Program-made: the position numbers and the translations under genes
The notes under the pieces: model-generated
The model's input: only the letters and a program-made list of their open reading frames with translations
Databases searched by the model: none
What the model was told of the DNA's origin: nothing
In this document: in pieces, positions 62,945 through 64,000 of the stretch
Layout of the letters: each line of letters begins with the position of its first letter
Position numbering within the stretch: position 1 is the stretch's first letter
NCBI RefSeq assembly: GCF_003700275.1
Contig: NZ_RBRE01000017.1
Coordinates: 124,001-188,000, forward strand
DNA: 64,000 nucleotides
Source: Pseudomonas cichorii
Lineage (GTDB): Bacteria > Pseudomonadota > Gammaproteobacteria > Pseudomonadales > Pseudomonadaceae
Direction: 5' to 3'

Positions 62945-63583
62945 TTACTCCTCGGCAGGCGTTTTGTCTTCCAGTTCCATCCAGTCGGCCAGAACGGTAT
63001 AGGCTTCTTCCAGGCCCATGCGCTTGGGTGCCGAGAACAGCTGGATGGTGACTGCTTCGCCCCAGCCCTTGCGAATTTCCGACTGGACCTTGAGCAGCGT
63101 GTTCTTGGCTGCGCCGTAGGTCAGCTTGTCGGCCTTGGTCAACAGGATATGCATCGGCATATGGCTGGCGATTGCCCAGTCCAGCATCAGAAGGTCGAAG
63201 TCGGTCATTGGATGACGGATATCCATCATCAGAATCAGACCTTTCAGGCTTTCACGGCTGCCCAGATAGGCTTCCAGGTGACGCTGCCAGTGTTGCTTGA
63301 GCGGAATCGGCACCTTGGCGTAGCCGTAACCGGGCAAGTCCACCAGACGGCGTTCGTCATCCAGCTGGAAGAAGTTCAACAGCTGAGTGCGCCCTGGAGT
63401 TTTCGAGGTGCGCGCCAGGCTGGCGTGGGTCAGCGTGTTGAGTGCGCTCGACTTGCCGGCGTTGGAGCGTCCGGCAAACGCGACTTCAAAGCCTTCGTCA
63501 TCGGGGCACTGATCGACCTTGGCGGCGCTGAGCATGAAAGTGGCCTGTTGGCACAGACCGAGGATGGGGTTCTTGAGCTGCAT
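62945..63583 (-). CDS. engB: Ribosome-biogenesis GTPase EngB (YihA/YsxC)
   Basis: EngB is a GTPase needed for assembly of the 50S subunit. The 212-residue protein has G1 [18 protein letters not shown]2/G3 [16 protein letters not shown] and [13 protein letters not shown]4 LLTKADKL and G5 QLFSAPK. Its stop lies 9 bases past the ErsA terminator, so the two converge. The ATG at 63583 opens the family start [20 protein letters not shown]. Confidence 0.95.
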   Translation of the reverse strand: MQLKNPILGLCQQATFMLSAAKVDQCPDDEGFEVAFAGRSNAGKSSALNTLTHASLARTSKTPGRTQLLNFFQLDDERRLVDLPGYGYAKVPIPLKQHWQRHLEAYLGSRESLKGLILMMDIRHPMTDFDLLMLDWAIASHMPMHILLTKADKLTYGAAKNTLLKVQSEIRKGWGEAVTIQLFSAPKRMGLEEAYTVLADWMELEDKTPAEE

Positions 63584-63932
63584 GTGATTTCCGGTGAAGG
63601 CCCTGCCTGCAAGGGGTGCGGCAAGAGGTGTCGTTTCCGTTTGAGTGGCGCGAGTATATAATGCCGCAAATTTTGTGTGTGAATTCCCCCTGCATCAAGG
63701 GGAAGAACACTGAAGCGAGAACTAATATGCGCATTAGAACGCAGTCCGCTTTCAACCTGAAAGGTTTTTACTGCGCAACAGGGCTTTGGAGCCCCCTTTT
63801 GCCAGGATCGAAACAATGCCGCGCGTGGAATGTGCAAGGACCGCAGTAGTTAGCATTTGCGAACCGACATCCTGAGGATGAGCAAATCATCTGCTACCTA
63901 ACTTTTCACCATTAGCCGATTTGGATTACCTG
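63584..63932. other. Structured region between engB and the cytochrome c gene
   Basis: This 349-bp region holds a TATAAT element (63657-63662) with a weak upstream TTTCCG at 17-base spacing. Several inverted repeats follow between 63675 and 63796, ending in a G+C stem and four T residues. See the separate ncRNA entry. A possible open frame at 63616-63849 is judged non-coding. Confidence 0.55.
63669..63800 (+). ncRNA. Candidate structured RNA or leader of the cytochrome gene
   Basis: Downstream of a TATAAT box lie several stems. CTAAT/ATTAG is at 63722-63736. A long stem CGCAGT/ACTGCG (63740-63745 with 63770-63775) has the inner pair AACC/GGTT. GGGCT/AGCCC (63781-63785 with 63790-63794) is followed by CCTTTT. 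This could be a small RNA of about 130 nt or a folded 5' leader of the gene at 63933. I do not recognise a named family. Confidence 0.45.
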
Positions 63933-64000
63933 ATGAACAAATTATTCGTGAGTCTGCTGTTGACGCTTGGCATCAGTGGGGCGACCCAGGCCGCCGAGGT
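63933..64000 (+). CDS. Probable cytochrome c4 precursor (N-terminal part)
   Basis: The last 68 bases open a gene with a signal peptide MNKLFVSLLLTLGISGATQA followed by AE. The place next to engB matches the diheme cytochrome c4 gene of other Pseudomonas. No heme motif lies in the window, so the assignment rests on position and the exported start. The ATG at 63933 is preceded by a GGATTACCTG-type leader. Confidence 0.65.
   Translation, partial: MNKLFVSLLLTLGISGATQAAE

Noticed and set aside
62752..63051. 99-codon open frame across ErsA and the engB end
   Set aside because: It overlaps a clear small RNA with promoter and terminator and runs into the antisense of engB, so it is a by-product.
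63616..63849. 77-codon open frame in the leader of the cytochrome gene
   Set aside because: No good ribosome-binding site, and the stretch is better explained by inverted repeats and a -10 box. It stays possible only if conservation shows otherwise.

Overview
The window is chromosomal DNA from a Pseudomonas, most probably of the P. syringae group. This rests on high-GC codon use, the core gene order (tonB-oxyR-recG, trpI/trpBA, prlC-yheV, coxBAC with its assembly genes, metNIQ, zur-znuCB/znuA, thrB-polA-engB), short REP palindromes of the GCGAATGAATTCGCTCC type at gene ends, and an amino-acid dioxygenase cassette known from P. syringae relatives. From memory, most blocks correspond to genes flanking the replication origin of P. 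aeruginosa (PA0035-PA0114 and PA5344-PA5505 neighbourhoods). No rRNA, tRNA, CRISPR array, insertion sequence or prophage was seen.

Layout. 1-5.4 kb: end of exbD, tonB, the peroxide sensor oxyR, the helicase recG and a YbaK-HDOD protein. 5.8-14.5 kb: a citrate-type transporter, a Na/phosphate-type transporter, a membrane-anchored M16 peptidase, two membrane proteins and the glutamate/aspartate carrier gltP. 15.0-18.5 kb: choline-sulfate use (choX, betC and a divergent LysR regulator). 18.6-22.1 kb: an accessory cassette of a LysR regulator, AzlCD exporter, GNAT acetyltransferase and 2-oxoglutarate/Fe(II) dioxygenase. 22.4-25.5 kb: trpBA and the activator trpI. 25.5-34 kb: small stress and envelope proteins (DUF883, dodecin, two DUF1161 paralogues, OsmC), a luciferase-like oxidoreductase, two lipoproteins, a HAD phosphatase, gamma carbonic anhydrase, prlC and yheV.

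34.0-36.1 kb is an AT-richer insertion between yheV and the SOS-type radical SAM gene. It carries a secreted PI-PLC-like protein and a small acidic protein. 37.6-40.0 kb holds a beta carbonic anhydrase with a SulP anion transporter, probably a bicarbonate system. 41.1-49.5 kb is the whole aa3 cytochrome c oxidase locus: structural subunits, copper delivery (Cox11, SCO and a SCO-like protein), SURF1 and heme A synthesis. 49.6-52.1 kb is the methionine importer, 52.4-54.6 kb the large catalase katE, and 55.4-58.5 kb zinc uptake under Zur. 58.6-64 kb runs thrB, DUF2782, polA, the small RNA ErsA, engB and the start of a cytochrome c4-like gene preceded by a possible structured RNA.

The points most worth a second look are the dioxygenase-acetyltransferase-exporter cassette, the secreted PI-PLC with a duplicated C-terminal domain, a near-perfect LexA box in front of the radical SAM gene, ErsA with a sigma-22-type promoter, the structured leader before the cytochrome gene, and three copies of an 88-bp composite REP element.
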